NCBI GenBank assembly: GCA_944474755.1
Contig: OX104123.1
Span: 60,257,898 to 60,321,897 of the forward strand
DNA length: 64,000 nucleotides
Direction of reading: 5' to 3'
Origin: Limnoperna fortunei
Lineage: Eukaryota > Mollusca > Bivalvia > Mytilida > Modiolidae
Below, piece by piece: positions 33,450 through 47,098 of the stretch; the stretch's first letter is position 1, and each line of letters opens with the position of its first letter. A program made the position numbers and the translations under genes. A model generated the notes under the pieces. It saw only the letters and a list, made by a program, of their open reading frames with translations. It was not told where the DNA came from and made no database searches.

Positions 33450-34320
33450 AGAGCAGCCCAGCGCGTCCACGGTCGGCGGATAGGGAAGACCCTCTCGTTG
33501 GGGGATTGTCAAGTCTTAATACGAAAGCCCGTCCGTGGACCATAGTGGGTAACGTGTTTGGAGAGTGCCACGCTCCTTGCACGGTAAAAACCCCTTTTGT
33601 AGATTTCGAAAAGGAGTAGGATATTTGTAAGTATCCTCATGCTCGCGTTTTTCCGGGATTCCTGAAAAGATCAAATTTACTTCATTGAGCGAGTTTGTAA
33701 ATCAATATGTCTTTCTCTAAGGTCTTTTATATCTTTCGTTACGCGATATAAATTTCCACTAAGTTTTTCTTGATATGAGTGTATCTTGGACATGTAGGCT
33801 GAATTTCATCACTTTCTGTTTTGTTACTTTCATATATGTCATTTAGAAAATCCAAACTTTTCTAGACCTCACATATTTGTTTTGTTACAGTTTCGACGTT
33901 TGGAACTAAATTATCCATCGCTTTCTGGACCTTACTAAGCTTGTCTGATACAGTCTAATATAGAACGTTTTGAGAACATTAGGGCAACTTTGGTTGCATG
34001 TTGTCTGGGATGATTCATTGTGCTGTTGCACACGGGATGAATGGTTGGACATCGTGGTGTATGGAGTTACAGGGATGTGAACCGCTCGGTGATATCTGGT
34101 TGTGACTTTGGCCATTAATGTTTGAAAATTGCAAATTTGGGAATTGCAAAAATTTCCTCCATTTGTAATACTAGTGATCCATGTGGGTTTAGAAAGTTTG
34201 TTGAATTCGTCTGTTAATTTTGCTAATTTCTTTTTATCGCTATTTTGCAGTATTTTCCTTTGATCTTTGTGTGTGATATTATTCCATCTCAATCTACTAA
34301 CGTGAGATGGGCCCATCTCA
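33450..34320 (-). pseudogene. Retroelement ORF1-like remnant, copy B
   Basis: Counterpart of 6758-7590, with the same NLIFSGIPE-type motif, internal stops and small indels of its own (for example near 33770-33815 and 34130-34145). Inactive. Confidence 0.5.
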
Positions 34321-35152
34321 ACTCGCTGTCAAGGCGTCGGTAAGTAACAGTGACCCGTCACAATGTTACAAGACAGCTATAAACAGATTATTTACGTTTT
34401 ATGAAACTCGATGCGTTTTCTCGTCATCACATCTCAGAGCTGTCGCCCTTCGATATGGACGAGAAAACTTTATTAATTTTTTCACTGTGTGTAGTGTGAG
34501 TACAACTCTGTTTACCTGTTATTTCGTCGCTGACATTTTGAATTTTTCCTTTTTCTGCTCTTTTGTCCTTTAAGCATCCGTATAAGAATATAATCACAAC
34601 ATAAATGTCAAATAAAATTCGTTAATACAGTTTTTTCAATCCAAGTTTCATATTTTTCCAGATAGTTGCTCCTCTTAAATTTAAATGGAACATTTATGTT
34701 CACACATACGCATAAACTGACAGTTAGAATACGATTTTTTGACACTCTCCTGGATATTTCATCTCTCAGCTGCGGATGACTTTAACAGCGGGGACGAAAG
34801 AAGCATTTGACTGTGTTTACACTTTGTGCATTATATATAGTTCACCTAAGCTGCTTTAATTATACTAAAGACCAGAAATATACATTACAACTATTTTAAT
34901 ATCAGAACAATTTACACAAAAAAATAAAGAACCGAAAACTTAATAAATTAAAACATAATTCACTCACAAAATGCATAAACAATTTAGACACATACAATCA
35001 AAGAACAAAACGTGCGACACAATTTTTTTACCCGCTATTAATATTGTTATTTTTCACAATTACGAGCACAGATATTTTCATAATATATAGATAAGTTCAT
35101 TAATCATCTAGTTTCAATCAGACGATGTTGATAAAGTTAAGCAATTGCTTAC
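34321..35152. other. Intergenic or intronic AT-rich sequence, copy B
   Basis: Matches 7591-8423. No exon 2 or C1q exon seen downstream of the orphan exon. Confidence 0.4.
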
Positions 35153-35468
35153 CTTGTAAAATTTTTTGACTAGTCAATAGCGTGTCTGTTATTTGAAGTC
35201 CCAAGTCATCTTTAATACTTTGTATCTGTGCCTGAAGGGTTGTATTTATTGCCTGCTCGATTTCTTTCCTTATTTCGGTAGATATCAGTGACTTTATCTG
35301 TTTTGTTAATTCCCTTATATCCAGTTCAGCTTTCAGAGGGGCCTCTAGTTTGGACACTAGTGTCACATCAACTTGGCCGTCAATGTCCTCTTTGTTGCAT
35401 TTAACGTCTGAACAAATCACCATATTTACATTAAGTAAAAGAGTAATTATCGCAAAAAGCCACGCCAT
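35153..35468 (-). CDS. Orphan C1qDC first exon, copy B
   Basis: Counterpart of 8424-8739: the same 316 nt, ATG, leader peptide and GTAAG donor, with only a few residue changes (for example ELRKGIEQ becomes EIRKEIEQ, and AQLQ becomes AQIQ). The frame is intact in both copies, unlike exon 1 of the neighbouring gene in copy A. It lies 2.8 kb upstream of the intact gene's own first exon in the same direction and phase, so use as an alternative promoter and leader exon is possible. Alternatively it is the remains of a separate C1qDC gene whose other exons were lost. Confidence 0.7.
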
Positions 35469-36810
35469 TTTTCCCCTAAGCTGTTAGTTGCAAATTGAAT
35501 TAACAAATTTTTAACACTTACATACGTAAAATGATAAGTGATCTATATTCTGCCAGAGTGTTAGTATCTGTTCCTGTTACAAGTTTTTAATATCAAGTGT
35601 TACGTTAAAAGCAGGATATTAAAACTTTGTTAGTTTAATGAAATGGGACACCTAGAACTTAAATAAAATAACGACTGAAATTTTAAAAATAAAATGTTTA
35701 AGCTGCACCTTTACATGACCTTCTTAGAACCCCACAAATGGTCCCCTACTCTAATCCTTTTTGTTTGAGATGTGAATCCCTTTTGATACTATATTATCTG
35801 TAGATACAATTAGCTGTTCAGCGCTAAAAAAGTATTTTATTTCAATAATATGTTTAGTACAAAATCTATTTTGGATTAGTGTTTTAGTCTGTTCGACTAA
35901 ATATCAACTAATGAGATTAATTGATATTGTTTTCAGAATTTCTTTTATTCTTCTTACACATCATGACGTCCTTTTTAGGGAGTGTGGGAGGTAGGGTAGT
36001 AGGAGTACTCGTAACCGTTGGACGGGAAAATGACAATCCTTGTCAATTAAGGTAAGAGTTGAGTAAACCTTGGCTGAAATCAGACTCGAACCCACCCAGT
36101 GTAGACAAACCGCTGTCAACACATTGGAGTCAGCTCGTGTGAAGTAGGAAGTTGGCTTTATCAGTTTATCACTATTCTACAAATTATGTTTCAATGGAAA
36201 GTCTTTTCATGCGCTGCTTGCTGAAAATAAATCTGGTTAGGGAATAGGCAAAAGGGAGCGGTCAAAAGGTGGTAATCCAAAATCCATCTAAATCGAAAAA
36301 AACAAGAAGTATTGGAAAAATGTATTGCTCGACGTCCTTTACTGGTTCTTAGTTTTATTCTTATATTTGATGTACATCTACATACCAGTAATCCACGGCC
36401 GTGTAGTGGGGGACACCAGATCAGGTCACGATCTCCACATCAGGAGTTCAGGTACGGGTCCCTTAAATTGATCCGTAAACGACATCGAATATATGGTGTA
36501 TATTTGACCATCTTCGATTTTTTTATCTTAGGATACCTGCCATCTATAGCTTAAACACTGCTCGGTAAATAACAATCAGTGAATAAACACCCCAAAATAT
36601 AAATAATACTTTCCTGTGTTGGCAGTTTAATGTGTACACGTTTATTGTACACCTAGACACCAGGTTAAATCAAATACACGAACCTATATACTAAGAACAT
36701 TTACATACCATCTATACGTGTATACAACAGATTAATATTCTCTTAAACACATTTTGCAGCCAGTTTTCCTAATACAAGACTATTGTGCTTCAAGTGTTCG
36801 TTTTTCACAG
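35469..36810. other. 5' flank of orphan exon, copy B
   Basis: Matches 8740-10042, including the old SINE relic at about 35960-36150, plus roughly 80 bp near 36185-36262 that are absent from copy A. No gene recognised. Confidence 0.4.
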
Positions 36811-36998
36811 ATGATTGTATATCAAACACAGTAAGAGGAAACAGTGTGCTTGAACAAGACTTTTTTAGACTTATGAAGTATGCAAACCCAAAGGTCTTAT
36901 TTTGTCAAGATTTACCAGTGGCACAATTAGGTTGTAAAAACATCCGCCTTCTGAATGAAACTATTCAGAGTGTATCATCTGAATTATTTTTTAATTGA
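36811..36998 (+). CDS. Unrecognised possible exon, copy B
   Basis: Counterpart of 10043-10236, starting after TTTTTCACAG. It is open up to SVSSELFFN and stop. Copies B and C share a different 3' part from copy A here. Family unknown. Confidence 0.25.
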
Positions 36999-38089
36999 CA
37001 GGGGTCAAAAGGGAACAAAGTTGAGAATTTAAAAAAGGTAATAATGATGTGGAATTTTTCAGTAAATAGATTAATGCAAAAATAAACCATGCATGCTAAT
37101 CTTTTAGTTTTTGCATTGATAGGACCAAAGCACTATTTACAATATGAAAGCTACCAGTGGCGTTGACTCTTAGTGTCGCCATAAATTGTAGGGAGATCGG
37201 AAAGGAGCATGATCGCATCGTTGGTCTTTGTATATATGCACATTATATATGTTGTCAATATCCTTCATTCATTTTTTATCATTTACATGTATATATATAT
37301 TTATTTATAACATTCGGCCTTAGTCCAGTTTCGCTGTGTAATTTGCAGCATTAAATTGTTGTGGCTTTAATTTCTAATTTTACCTGTTTTTCAATTAGAG
37401 TAGACAAAAGGTAATACACCTATTTAATAACACCTGATTTCTAGTCGGTTCCGCTCACGCTTTCCTGGTGGTACACCTGTTGTACCTATTTCTGAAATTG
37501 TGTTTTGTTTTAAATGTAAAATACTGCTTTGCAAATGTACATTCATTCTGAGGTTCTAGCCTAGTATGGATATTCATCCTACTGTATGGAGTTGAACAGA
37601 AAATTAACCACATATACCCAATAAACTGTATTTGAAAGCAGATCAGTGGTATGTTGAGGAAAGTACTTACCATTTCGGCGCCAGGTTTAAATTTTTTTTC
37701 AAAATTAATAATAGAAAGTAATGGACCCATTAAACCGGATTTGAACAATACCAGCTTCTGTGGACATTTTGGACATTGTAATTTTATAGTTGTAATTATT
37801 GTATTTGAACATATTGGTTATTTTGTTGTTTTGTTTTGGTTATTAAAATTGTTAACGAACGTAGCTTCGAGTATTATTTCATAGTCAGAAATATACTGAG
37901 TGACTGCATCCATCCGTCCGTCCTTTGACATATGTACAAGACTTAAATTGGTGGCCTTGATAGAATTTACATCACAACAATGTCTATTATCTAACAGGTC
38001 AAACGAGGGTCATGCATTAAAACCCTGCGTATATTTTGATGACTTGGGAAGTATACATGGATCCCTGTGTGACACCAACTCTCATACAT

Positions 38090-38204
38090 GCAAAAATACT
38101 ATTACATTCATTCTTCTATACATTACCACAGTGGAACCAACTACCTTCTTCACTCGTACTGACACCAGCCATTAACAGCTTCAGAGAACACACAACCCTT
38201 GATG
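38090..38204 (+). pseudogene. Non-LTR reverse transcriptase C-terminal remnant, copy B
   Basis: Same SFFYTLPQWNQLPSSLV frame as at 11235-11351, directly followed by the MITE-like element. Fragment only. Confidence 0.5.
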
Positions 38205-38209
38205 TTCTC

Positions 38210-38547
38210 TATCAGCGGCCGTTCATGTCACAATTGTGATGTTTCTATCGCGATACTTTTTAAAAGCATCATGATACTTGATCAAATCATCGCGATACTT
38301 GTTAAAAGCATTCTGATGGAAAAAACTTTATGCATGGTGTAAAAAATATCGACTTGCTTTTAAAAAGCAGTGGCTTGCTATTTTCATCTACCTGACCGAT
38401 CGGGTCACAATTGTGATGTTTCCATTTGCTTGCTTTTTTTATCGCGATACCTATTATTGCTTTTAAGAATGCTTTTAAAAAGTATCGCGAAAAAAAAAAT
38501 TCAAGCCGATAGATACATCACAATTGTGACATGAACGGCCACTGATA
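38210..38547. mobile_element. Inverted-repeat MITE-like element, copy B
   Basis: Ortholog of 11358-11694 with identical ends and the same GTTCTC flanks; 338 bp because of one extra A. Confidence 0.75.
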
Positions 38548-39449
38548 GTTCTCTGCAATCAATTAAACTTAAGTATTACAAGTATATAATTTAATCATGT
38601 CTTTTTCATTCACGCTTTAAGATTTATTAGCATTTCTACTCTGCCTATACTTTATTTATAACTAAATGTATTCTTGTCTACGAAAACAACGGTATGTAAT
38701 CAAGGATTAACGAAAGAATATTACATTACATAACTAGTTTGTTTATTTGTTAGAATGGTGTTTAATGCCATTTTAAACAATATTGTGACGTCCAGTTTTA
38801 ATTGAGAGAAGCTGGAGTAGTCTGAGAAAAATATATGCTTTACAACTAGAGAAGAAGTTAAAAAATGACAGCGAATTAAAAACAGGAACTGGTGATTTAA
38901 TGCTGGTAATGTATGTCAATGTATAACATGGACAAGTTCATTATGTAACAAATCCTTAAACACGGAGCAAGCATTTTACCATGTTATATACAGCCGATTG
39001 TCGTTTGTGGACAAATCACCAGCTAATATGCCATCAATACTGCCCATTTAAATAAGATCAAACATTGACAAAAAAAGGCAGGATAGTAACAAAAAGGATT
39101 ATTTGGTTTTTTTTTTTTGTATTTGTCATATCATATAAATAATGGCATTAACACACTAAGATTACAAAACACATGTTTCCATTACCATGTATTTAAATAA
39201 ACCAATCCTCATATCTTCCTATACACTATAATGTACCAGGTATGTAATTTAAACGTGTGTAACATACATGTCATGTATTTACTTCCAGTTTTGGTAAGTA
39301 ACACATTTATTCTACTTATGTATCAAGTTACATGTGCTCTTTCCATCGGAAATTAGCGTCACATGTGTCAAGTTATTTTGTTATTCAACAATAACACATG
39401 ATATGAATAACAGACCAGTACACATGTGGCACTTCACTACATATGTAAT

Positions 39450-39451
<2 letters not shown>

Positions 39452-39508
<57 letters not shown>
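39452..39508. repeat. (TA)n microsatellite, copy B
   Basis: 57 bp of TA, the longest of the three copies. Confidence 0.95.
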
Positions 39509-39510
<2 letters not shown>

Positions 39511-41029
39511 AGCTATACAAGATAAAATGTAAAACAGGACAAATGTAATACCTTCTCATGTAATACACATGGTGTTTATTTTTGTCACTCAGAACTTCAC
39601 ATGTTTAAATAACAGAATGAACAGATATAGTACATTACAAAATAAATGCACATCTTTAATCTAGCATAACTTACAGAGTACATGCACATGCTAACTTACA
39701 CATACAAGTCAACAGAACATGTGTCATGTAAACCAGACATAGATTTACTACACAATGCGCTATTTCGTATAACAAGTCAAGGTTGACACATGTCAAAGCA
39801 TGCCTAATTCTTACAAAGATATTACAGCTAACAAACATACATGTATATAATTCTAAATCCCACTGTAAGCTGATGTGTAGATTACACGCTGAACAACATA
39901 CTGGCTCTCAAACCATACATGTGATATTTTCACTTGAAATTATACATACAAAAGCAAGGAAATATGTCTGGGCAACACTGGTATCTCGCTTGGCACATAT
40001 TGGTAAACACCCCCCTTTTTCTAAGTTCACTCAACCGTGAAATATTTGGAACAGCCCAAAAGAGTTTTGCCTGTTGGACATCTCATCATGTTGTAACTGT
40101 TTACCAAGTTTCATGAATATGTAAAGTCCTCTTCATAAAAACAAAGCTGTAAGGCAATCGCAAACCTGTATTGAGACGGACAAACAAATGAAGAGGAGAA
40201 CAAATGAACAAACTGAACTAAAAGCTATATATCCTTAAACTTTTGTCAGCTTAACAAATAGAACGTAAATCAAGTTAGTAGATTCCCTCGATAAAATATT
40301 AATCTGGATGGCTGGATAGATTAACTGCATAATATTAGACAAAAATTTAACACAAATATGACAAACAAACTTTGATTCACAGAAATAAAAAATTTTGACA
40401 GTGAATATCACAGGCTTACCAACAACATGTATAGATAGAAACAAAACAGTAGATAATTAACAAGTTATAATTAATTCTAAACGGAACTGTGAAAAACTTA
40501 CCTAGATATTTTTCTACTACTTAACAAAACTTCCACATGAAGACTTGTAATTATTTAAATAAATACAGAAATAATTACTACAAAAAGTAATGATTTCCTC
40601 TTTTTCACAGTATGGGCAATGTAAATATGCAAGGTCACATTGATTAAAAGGTCATATACAGAGTTTGGCATTAGTTACTACCGTGAATTGTAAGAGAAAG
40701 CTAGATTTAACAAAAAAATCCATCAGGGAGTAAAATTGAACTTTTTTTAAAGAATTGGGAGTCAACAATGGTTATATACCAAGTAGATAAAAAAAAAAAA
40801 CACCAAAAGAAAAAAAAGCAAAAGAAAAAACACCAAAAAATGAATCGTAGCTGTGGATCTATTTTGTCTTTCTGTACTTTAAAAAAACAGCCTTCAACAA
40901 ACATAAGATAAATGTTAAATGCATGTCATGTTTGAACACATCTACTGTAACATCTGTATGATCCTTCAGTCACACTAAAGCATACATGGTCCCTGACATA
41001 CACGTTACATGGTGACCTACATAATGACC

Positions 41030-41073
41030 TTATGTGTCTCCTGTCATGATGGCTATAAACTCGTCTTCATTAA
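41030..41073 (-). CDS. CETN3: Centrin-3 last exon, duplicate in copy B
   Basis: Encodes the same INEDEFIAIMTGDT and stop as 14124-14167, after TTTTTCAG. The acceptor is followed upstream by only about 60 bp of homologous intron before copy B ends, and no penultimate exon lies behind it. It is therefore most likely a detached terminal exon that could only be used by splicing over long distance. Confidence 0.75.
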
Positions 41074-41136
41074 CTGAAAAATATATATGAATGAATGTTA
41101 CATCATTGTTATAGTTTTCATGGAAAAATTACATAA

Positions 41137-41626
41137 AAATTTTAATTACCATAATTAGGGTTGTATTGTCCACAGTTTTTTTCTTTTAATTTTCGTTGGA
41201 AAGGAATGGTGCGGATTATACATAAATACAGACTCGATCGGGTGTTTTTCGTCCCGTTGATTGTTGTCAATGGCGGTCGCCATTTTGTTGTAGTGTCATA
41301 CGCGGTATTTTCATACTATTCTAACATAATTCTTTTACAAACTTCCATATGTATACATTGTTATGATATTAATTTGTACTTAAATTATTTTAGTAATATT
41401 ATATTAATTCTATAGGACGAATAAAAATTAAAACAGATATGAAAATAGTAGATATGTAACCTGCGTTGCGTAAAATGCAAATGGCGTCGTTATGTAACCT
41501 CAAGTGTTTGAAGATCGATGTTTTGATTGCAATCATTCAGGGATTAAAATAAAACGCGTTATCTTTTTGTTTTCTTTGTTTGGTTGATGAATCAAAGTTG
41601 ACAAATTGTTTTGGTTTCGAAATGGT
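41137..41626. other. Unique junction sequence between copies B and C
   Basis: 490 bp not found elsewhere in the window. It contains a dyad around 41268-41287 (AATGGCGGTCGCCATT) and another ATGGCG at about 41481, which resemble YY1-type motifs. An 84-codon open frame at 41161-41415 has no recognisable content. It may be ancestral flank or part of an inserted element. Confidence 0.4.
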
Positions 41627-42029
41627 CACGATCTCCACATCAGGAGTTCATGTACGGGTCCCTTAAATTGATCCGTAAACGACATCGAATATATGGTGTA
41701 TATTTGACCATCCTCGATTTTTTTTTATCTTAGGATACCTGCCATCTATAGCTTAAACACTGCTCGGTAAATAACAATCAGTGAATAAACACCCCAAAAT
41801 ATAAATAATACTTTCCTATGCTTGCAGTTTAATATGTACACGTTTATTGTACACGTAGACACCCTGTCAAATCAAATACACGAACCGATATACTAAGAAC
41901 ATTTACATACCATCTATACGTGTATACAACAGATTAATATTTTCTTAAATATATTTTGCAGCCAGTTTTCCTAATACAAGACTATTGTGCTTCAAGTGTT
42001 CGTTTTATTACGAACTACACTTTTCACAG

Positions 42030-42238
42030 ATGAATGTATATCAAACACAGTAAGAGGAAACAGTGTGCCTGAACAAGACTTTTTTAGACTTATGAAGTAT
42101 GCAAACCCAAAGGTCTTATTTGTCAAGATTTACCAGTGGCACAATTAGGTTGTAAAAACATCCGCCTTCTGAATGAAACTATTTGTTCGCGGTCTGCTTT
42201 GCTTCAGAGTGTATCATCTGAATTCTTTTTTAATTGAC
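42030..42238 (+). pseudogene. Unrecognised possible exon, broken copy C
   Basis: Counterpart of 10043-10236. A 1-bp deletion in the T-run near 42120 and an insertion of about 25 bp near 42185 break the frame, so this copy is not coding. Confidence 0.3.
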
Positions 42239-43324
42239 AGGGGTCAAAAGGGAACAAAGTTGAGAATTTAAAAAAGGTAATAATGATGTGGAATTTTTCA
42301 GTAAATAGATTAATGCAAAAATAAACCATGCATGCTAATCTTTTAGTTTTTGCATTGATAGGACCAAAGCACTATTTACAATATGAAAGCTACCAGTGGC
42401 GTTGACTCATAGTGTCGCCATAAATTGTAGGGAGATCGGAAAGGAGCATGATCGCATCGTTGGTCTTTGTATATATGCACATTATATATGTTGTCAATAT
42501 CCTTCATACATTTTTTATCATTTACATGTATATATATATATTTATTTATAACATTCGGCCTTAGTCCAGTTTCGCTGTGTAATTTGCAGCATTAAATTGT
42601 TGTGGCTTTAATTTCTAATTTTACCTGTTTTTCAATTAGAGTAGACAATAGGTAATACACCTATTTAGGAACACCTGATTTCTAGTCGGTTCCGCTCACG
42701 CTTTCCTGGTGGTACACCTGTTGTACCTATTTCTGAAATTGTGTTTTGTTTTAAATGTAAAATACTGCTTTGCAAATGTGCATTCATTCTGAGGTTCTAG
42801 CCTAGTATGGATATTCATCATACTGTATGGAGTTGAACAGAAAATTAACCACATATACCCCATAAACTGTATTTGAAAGCAGATCAGTGGTATGTTGAGG
42901 AAAGTACTTACCATTTCGGCGCCAGGTTTAAATTTTTTTCAAAATGAATAATAGAAAGTAATGGACCCATTAAACCGGATTTGAACAAGACCAGCTTCTG
43001 TGGACATTTTGGACATTGTAATTTGATAGTTGTAATTATTGTATTTGAACATATTGGTTGTTTTGTTGTTTTGTTTTGGTTATTAAAATTGTTAACGTAG
43101 CTTCGAGTATTATTTCATAGTCAGAAATATACTGAGTGACTGCATCCATCCGTCCGTCCTTTGACATATGTACAAGACTTAAATTGGTGGCCTTGATAGA
43201 ATTTACATCACAACAATGTCTATTATCTAACAGGTCAAACGAGGGTCATCCATTAAAACCCTGCGTATATTTTGATGACTTGGGAAGTATACATGGATCC
43301 CTGTGTGACACCAACTCTCATACA

Positions 43325-43430
43325 TGCAAAAATACTATTACATTCAATCTATACATTACCACAGTGGAACCAACTACCTTCTTCACTCGTACTGACACCA
43401 GCCATTGACAGCTTCAGAGAACCCTTGATG
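43325..43430 (+). pseudogene. Non-LTR reverse transcriptase C-terminal remnant, copy C
   Basis: Counterpart of 11235-11351 with short deletions (one near 43345, one near 43422). Fragment only. Confidence 0.45.
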
Positions 43431-43435
43431 TTCTC

Positions 43436-43772
43436 TATCAGCGGCCGTTCATGTCACAATTGTGATGTTTCTATCGCGATACTTTTTAAAAGCATCATGA
43501 TACTTGATCAAATCATCGCGATACTTGTTAAAAGCATTCTGATGGAAAAAACTTTATGCATGGTGTAAAAAATATCGACTTGCTTTTAAAAAGCAGTGGC
43601 TTGCTATTTTCATCTCCCTGACCGATCGGGTCACAATTGTGATGTTTCTATTTGCTTGCTTTTTTTATCGCGATACCTATTATTGCTTTTAAGAATGCTT
43701 TTAAAAAGTATCGCGAAAAAAAAATTCAAGCCGATAGATACATCACAATTGTGACATGAACGGCCACTGATA
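43436..43772. mobile_element. Inverted-repeat MITE-like element, copy C
   Basis: Ortholog of 11358-11694: 337 bp, same inverted ends and the same GTTCTC on both sides. Confidence 0.75.
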
Positions 43773-46213
43773 GTTCTCTGCAATCAATTAAACTTAAGTA
43801 TTACAAGTATATAATTTAATCATGTCTTTTTCATTCACACTTTAAGATTTATTAGCATTTCTACTCTGCCTATACTTTATTTATAACTAAATGTATTCTT
43901 GTCTACGAAAACAACGGTATGTAATCAAGGATTAACGAAAGAATATTACATTACATAACTAGTTTGTTTATTTGTTAGAATGGTGTTTAATGCCATTTTA
44001 AGCAATATTGTGATGTCCAGTTTTAATTGAGAGAAGCTGGAGTAGTCTGAGAAAAATATATGCTTTACAACTAGAGAAGAAGTTAAAAAATGACAGCGAA
44101 TTAAAAACAGGAACTGGTGATTTAATGCTGGTAATGTATGTCAATGTATAACATGGACAAGTTCATTATGTAACAAATCCTTAAACACGGAGCAAGCATT
44201 TTACCATGTTATATACAGCCGATTGTCGTTTGTGGACAAATCACCAGCTAATATGCCATCAATACTGCCCATTTAAATAAGATCAAACATTGACAAAAAA
44301 AGGCAGGATAGTAACAAAAAAGATTATTTGTTTTTTTTTGTATTTGTCATATCATATAAATAATGGCATTAACACACTAAGATTACAAAACACATGTTTC
44401 CATTACCATTTATTTAAATAAACCAATCCTCATATCTTCCTACACACTATAATGTACCAGGTATGTAATTTAAACGTGTGTAACATACATGTCATGTATT
44501 TACTTTCAGTTTTGGTAAGTAACACATTTATTCTACTTATGTATCAAGTTACATGTGCTCTTTCCATCGGAAATTAGCGACACATGTGTCAAGTTATTTT
44601 GTTATTCAACAATAACACATGATATGAATAACAGACCAGTACACATGTGGCACTTCACTACATATGTAATCAATATATATATATACCAGCTATACAAGAT
44701 AAAATGTAAAACAGGACAAATGTAATACCTTCTCATGTAATACACATGGTGTTTATTTTTGTCACTCAGGACTTCACATGTTTAAATAACAGAATGAACA
44801 GAAATAGTACATTACAAAATAAATGCACATCTTTAATCTATCATAACTTACAGAGTACATGCACATGCTAACTTACACATACAAGTCAACAGAACATGTG
44901 TCATGTAAACCAGACATAGATTTACTACACAATGCGCTATTTCGTATAACAAGTCAAGGTTGACACATGTCAAAGCATGCCTAATTCTTACAAAGATATT
45001 ACAGCTAACAAACATACATGTATATAATTCTAAATCCCACTGTAAGCTGATGTGTAGATTACACGCTGAACAACATACTTTCATATTTTCACTTTAAATT
45101 ATACATACAAAAGCATGAAATATGTCTGGGCAACACTGGTATCTCGCTTGGCACATATTGGTAAACACCCCCCTTTTTCTAAGTTCACTCAACCGTGAAA
45201 TATTTGGAACAGCCCAAAAGAGTTTTGCCTGTTGGACATCTCATCATGTTGTAACTGTTTACCAAGTTTCATGAATATGTAAAGTCCTCTTCATAAAAAA
45301 CAAAGCTTTACTGAGATTGCAAACCTGTACAGAGACGGACAAACAAATGAAGAGGAGAACAACTGAAGAGGAGAAGAAATGAAGAAACTGACGTAAAACA
45401 TATATATCCTTAAACTTTTGTTAACTTAACAAATACAAAAGTAAGTCAAGTAAGTAAAATATTAATGTGGATGGCTGCATAGATTAACTGCATAATATTA
45501 GACAAAAATTTAACAAAAATATGAAAAACTAACTTTTTTCACAGAAATAAGACATTTTTGAAAGTACAATAGACCATGATGACAGTGAATATTACAGGGT
45601 TACCAACATGTATACAAGTAAATCAAATAAATAAAACAGCAGATAATTAACAAGTTATAATTAATTCTAAACGAACCTGTGAAAAATGTACCTAGATATT
45701 TTTCTACTACTTAACAAAACTTCCACACGAAGACTTGTAATTATTCAAATAAATACAGATATAATGACTACATAAAGTAATGATTTCCCCTTTTTCACAG
45801 TATAGGCAATGTAAATACATGCAAGGTCACATTGATTAAAAGGTCATTTATAAAATATACAGAGTTTGGCATTAGTTTCTGCCGTGAATTGTAAGAGAAA
45901 GCTAGATTTTTCAAAAAATCCATGACGTAGTATAAATAATTTTGTTAAAGAATTGTGAGTCATCAATGGTCATACTTCAAGTATATAAAAATATAAAACA
46001 CCAAAAAAAAAAATGAATCGTAGTTGTGGATCTATTTTGTAACTTGTGTTTTTCTGTACTTTAATGGAACAGCCTTCAACAAACATAAGATAAATATTAA
46101 ATGCATGTCATGTTTGAACACATCTAATTTAACATCTGTATGATCCTTAAGTCAATACTGTGAAGATATCTATGGTCCCTGACAAACATGACACGATGAC
46201 ATACATAATGACC

Positions 46214-46257
46214 TTATGTGTCTCCTGTCATGATGGCTATAAACTCATCTTCATTTA
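46214..46257 (-). CDS. CETN3: Centrin-3 last exon, duplicate in copy C
   Basis: Third copy of the terminal exon. Its first two bases differ (TA instead of TT), but the split codon would still be Ile (ATA), so the protein end is unchanged. About 1.2 kb of the centrin intron follows to the right, then homology stops at 47490. I found no penultimate exon between there and 50390. Confidence 0.75.
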
Positions 46258-47098
46258 CTGAAAAATACATAGGTATGAATGATACATGATTGTTAAAGTT
46301 TTCATGGAAAATTACATACACATTTAAATTAAATGTCATTAAGAGTAATACTGTTAGCAAAGCTAAGGAACAAAAGCTTTAAGAGGCCGTGACCCCATCC
46401 CAAACAAGGCTACAAAGCATAACCGAAGTTCCGCTCTGTCCTGCAACCAATCAAATTTCACAATAAAAGGATCATAGGTATCCTACGTCAACCAATATCA
46501 CTTCTGCCACACCATTGTGGACGCCATTAGATGTATCTCTCATGGGGATAAGCCTCACGTAAATAAACAGTACTTCTTATGCAAAACCATATCAAAAGTT
46601 TTAATAAGTATTAATATAAGTTTTATTAGACTTTATAAAAATAAATAGGATCTCATTTGGTTTTTAACAAACATCGGTATTTGTTTACAAAAATCACAGG
46701 CAGACAGCAAATGTAGCCCCCAGTAAATTGGGAATGACGTATGGCAGAGGTTATACATTGTATCAGGGGACCAGTTATTATCTCTGTGCCAAAGAGTGTG
46801 AAGAATGTACCTGAACCTTTTACGATAGGTTCTTTGTTAACCATCATGCGGTGGTGATCATTTTTAGTTTCTCATTTAAAATTCAGTATGTAAACTTTTG
46901 TACAGAACCATTCAATCTGTATGCTTTCAACGATCTTTTAACAGGATGTTAGGTTTATTACCAGGCATGCATAATAAACAAGACAGTAAATGAAAGTATA
47001 AAAACTTAGATAACCGACATGACATTATTGTTAAAATACTTTTAGTTTATAGGTACTGTTGAAACGTAAAACACAAATGTGGATATCCAGTCACCATA

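Larger units (their letters stand above)
26308..41136. repeat. Segmental duplication, copy B
   Basis: Near-identical to 1-14240. Differences include a shorter 33-bp minisatellite, a SINE unique to B (31784-32048), the complete SINE head at 28403, intact C1qDC exons, and 100-bp-scale indels near 36180-36260 and 37160-37250. Homology to A stops near 41136, inside the centrin-3 intron. Copy C then starts 490 bp further on, so B and C lie head to tail. Confidence 0.95.

Noticed and set aside
40700..40904. Phe/Trp-rich frame
   Set aside because: Result of A-rich tracts near 40790-40840 read on the opposite strand.
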